In this document: in pieces, positions 62,992 through 64,000 of the stretch
Position numbering within the stretch: position 1 is the stretch's first letter
Layout: the number at the start of each line of letters is the position of its first letter
DNA from: Rhizobacter sp. Root1238
GTDB taxonomy: Bacteria > Pseudomonadota > Gammaproteobacteria > Burkholderiales > Burkholderiaceae_C
Assembly (NCBI RefSeq): GCF_001425825.1
Contig: NZ_LMDM01000016.1
Location: 1-64,000, forward strand
Direction of reading: 5' to 3'
Length of the DNA stretch: 64,000 nt
Made by a program: the position numbers and the translations under genes
The notes under the pieces: model-generated
Database searches by the model: none
What the model saw: the letters and a program-made list of their open reading frames with translations, nothing else
What the model was told of the DNA's origin: nothing

Positions 62992-63108
62992 TCGCGTTCC
63001 CCGGCAAAAATTGAGCGCCGATGATAGCGGCCGAGCCCTCAGGGCCCGGCCTGCGAACAAGGGGTTCCCCACCCCTGGCTTGACCCTGGCGGCTCGCATC
63101 GCCTACAT

Positions 63109-63128
63109 TACTGACCAGTCAGTCAGTA
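63109..63128. promoter_or_regulatory. TetR operator-like palindrome
   Basis: tactgac (63109-63115) and gtcagta (63122-63128) are perfect 7-base arms with a 6-base spacer, 8 bases before the ATG of the TetR gene. The repeated cagtcagt resembles AcrR/NalC-type operators. It suggests autoregulation of the TetR-RND operon. Confidence 0.6.
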
Positions 63129-63135
63129 CCGGTCC

Positions 63136-63789
63136 ATGAGTACCTCCCACCCGATCCCCCGTCAACGCCGCAAAGAGGCGCGCCCGCAGGAGCTGCTGGA
63201 CGCGGCATTGGCGCTTTTCTCTGAAAAGGGTTTCTCCGCGACCCGGTCGGAAGAGGTCGCGGCGGCGGCCGGGGTGTCCAAGGGCACGCTCTATCTCTAT
63301 TACCCGAGCAAGGAAGAGCTGCTGAAGGCGGTGATCCGCGAACGCGTGTCGACCGAGATCCAGAGCGGCGTCGACGAGGTGCACGCCTTCAGCGGCAGCA
63401 ACGCCCAGGTGCTGCGCGAGGTGCTGCCGCGCTGGTGGCTGCGCATCTTCGAGAGCCCGGCGTCGGCCGTCTTCAAGCTGATCGTCACCGAGGTGCGCAA
63501 CTTTCCGGACATCGCCGAGTACTACGGCGAGCAGGTGATCGAACCCGGCTCGCAGCTGGTCGGCGGCGTCGTGCAGCGCGGCATCGACGCCGGCGAATTC
63601 CGCCGGGTCGACGTCGAATCGACCGTGCACTCGCTGATCCTGCCGATGGTCATGCTGTGCATGCACAAGCACTCGCTGGGCGCCTGCTCGCCGGTGCCGT
63701 CGCTGATGTCCCCGCACGATTTCGTCTACCAGCACATGGACACCGTCACCCGCGGCATCGAGCTCCGCCCGAAGCTCGACCTCTCATGA
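63136..63789 (+). CDS. TetR-family repressor of RND efflux
   Basis: 217 residues with a TetR HTH (SEEVAAAAGVSKGTLYLYYPSKEELLK) and a C-terminal ligand domain of the AcrR_C type. Its stop overlaps the ATG of the downstream RND adaptor gene (ATGA), so repressor and pump genes form one operon. A perfect palindrome in front of it is the likely operator. Confidence 0.92.
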   Translation: MSTSHPIPRQRRKEARPQELLDAALALFSEKGFSATRSEEVAAAAGVSKGTLYLYYPSKEELLKAVIRERVSTEIQSGVDEVHAFSGSNAQVLREVLPRWWLRIFESPASAVFKLIVTEVRNFPDIAEYYGEQVIEPGSQLVGGVVQRGIDAGEFRRVDVESTVHSLILPMVMLCMHKHSLGACSPVPSLMSPHDFVYQHMDTVTRGIELRPKLDLS

Positions 63790-64000
63790 AGCGCTGGGTG
63801 AAGTGGGCCGTCCCGGTCGTCGTCGTCGCGCTGGTCGGCGGCTTCGTCGCCCGTGCGCTGAGCGCCCGCAAGCAGCAGCAGGCCGCGCTCGGCACCGCCC
63901 GGGCGCCGGCGGCGCTGGAGCTCGCGCCCGGTGACCTGCTGGTGCTGCACCCCCAGCCGTTCGCCCGCACGCTCGCGGTGTCGGGCGGCCTGAAAGCCGT
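63786..64000 (+). CDS. RND efflux periplasmic adaptor, 5' part (continues past window)
   Basis: The first ~71 codons: short basic N-terminus, one hydrophobic segment (KWAVPVVVVALVGGFVARAL) and the beginning of a lipoyl/barrel region (FARTLAVSGGLKA). It resembles MexA/AcrA-type adaptors without a lipobox. The rest lies beyond the window edge. It is coupled to the TetR gene. Confidence 0.8.
   Translation, partial: MKRWVKWAVPVVVVALVGGFVARALSARKQQQAALGTARAPAALELAPGDLLVLHPQPFARTLAVSGGLKA

Overview
The window is a 64 kb piece of chromosome from a GC-rich, motile-soil/water type betaproteobacterium. Gene content and gene style (two LysR pairs with divergent targets, IorAB molybdo-oxidase, Mpo1/DUF962, UppP, EutBC-Eat, YdeP-type formate dehydrogenase, dispersed hairpin repeats of the Burkholderiales kind) suggest the order Burkholderiales, near Leptothrix/Rubrivivax/Variovorax-like genera. 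This placement is inference from protein resemblance. No rRNA, tRNA, integrase or transposase is visible, and most of the window looks like stable core/accessory chromosome with compact operons.

Layout. (1) 0.1-6.7 kb: formate/oxalate module, with a ModE-like regulator divergent from an OFA-family transporter, a YdeP-type molybdopterin oxidoreductase, a small HTH-like protein and FdhD. (2) 6.8-11.3 kb: a Dyp-type peroxidase lacking the usual catalytic Asp, a seven-copy tandem hairpin array, an EgtB/SenA-like iron enzyme and DNA polymerase IV. (3) 11.4-13.6 kb: exported trio DUF3034, periplasmic truncated haemoglobin and cupredoxin-like protein. (4) 13.7-19.2 kb: LysR with an alpha-hydroxy-acid oxidase, LysR divergent from an NAD(P)-binding protein, and a GH5 lipoprotein. 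(5) 19.2-22.8 kb: sulfide/persulfide operon (Crp-type regulator, two YeeE/YedE half-transporters, persulfide dioxygenase-rhodanese fusion, methyltransferase) with a perfect Crp-like palindrome. (6) 22.8-27.4 kb: MacAB-like export system. (7) 27.6-37.2 kb: BBE-type flavin oxidase, TPR-GGDEF diguanylate cyclase, lipoprotein, CPBP protease, TetR and IorAB. (8) 37.2-45.3 kb: GH19 chitinase with three chitin-binding modules, LysE, Nudix, DUF2272 and DUF6064 proteins, aldo/keto reductase, NmrA/LysR pair, flavin reductase, DUF4242. (9) 45.4-53.6 kb: winged-helix/NTPase regulator, a frameshifted YpfJ metallopeptidase, dCMP deaminase and a minimal ethanolamine module (eat-eutB-eutC). (10) 54.3-58.7 kb: DeoR regulator plus a 2-aminoethylphosphonate-type ABC transporter. 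(11) 58.8-64 kb: inositol-phosphatase family enzyme, Mpo1-like protein, MBL hydrolase, ORF6N phage-type protein, UppP, and a TetR with the start of an RND efflux adaptor.

The most unusual feature is not a gene. The window carries at least three families of structured intergenic repeats. The largest (53.63-54.25 kb, between eat and deoR) consists of two ~255 bp palindromic elements in opposite orientation flanking a perfect 26-bp-stem hairpin; a third, partial copy opens the window. The copies share a conserved core but have different, internally compensated stems. A second family (four copies) has a constant loop on stems that differ from copy to copy but stay complementary. The third is the seven-fold tandem REP-like array. 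Compensated stems imply selection on structure rather than on sequence.
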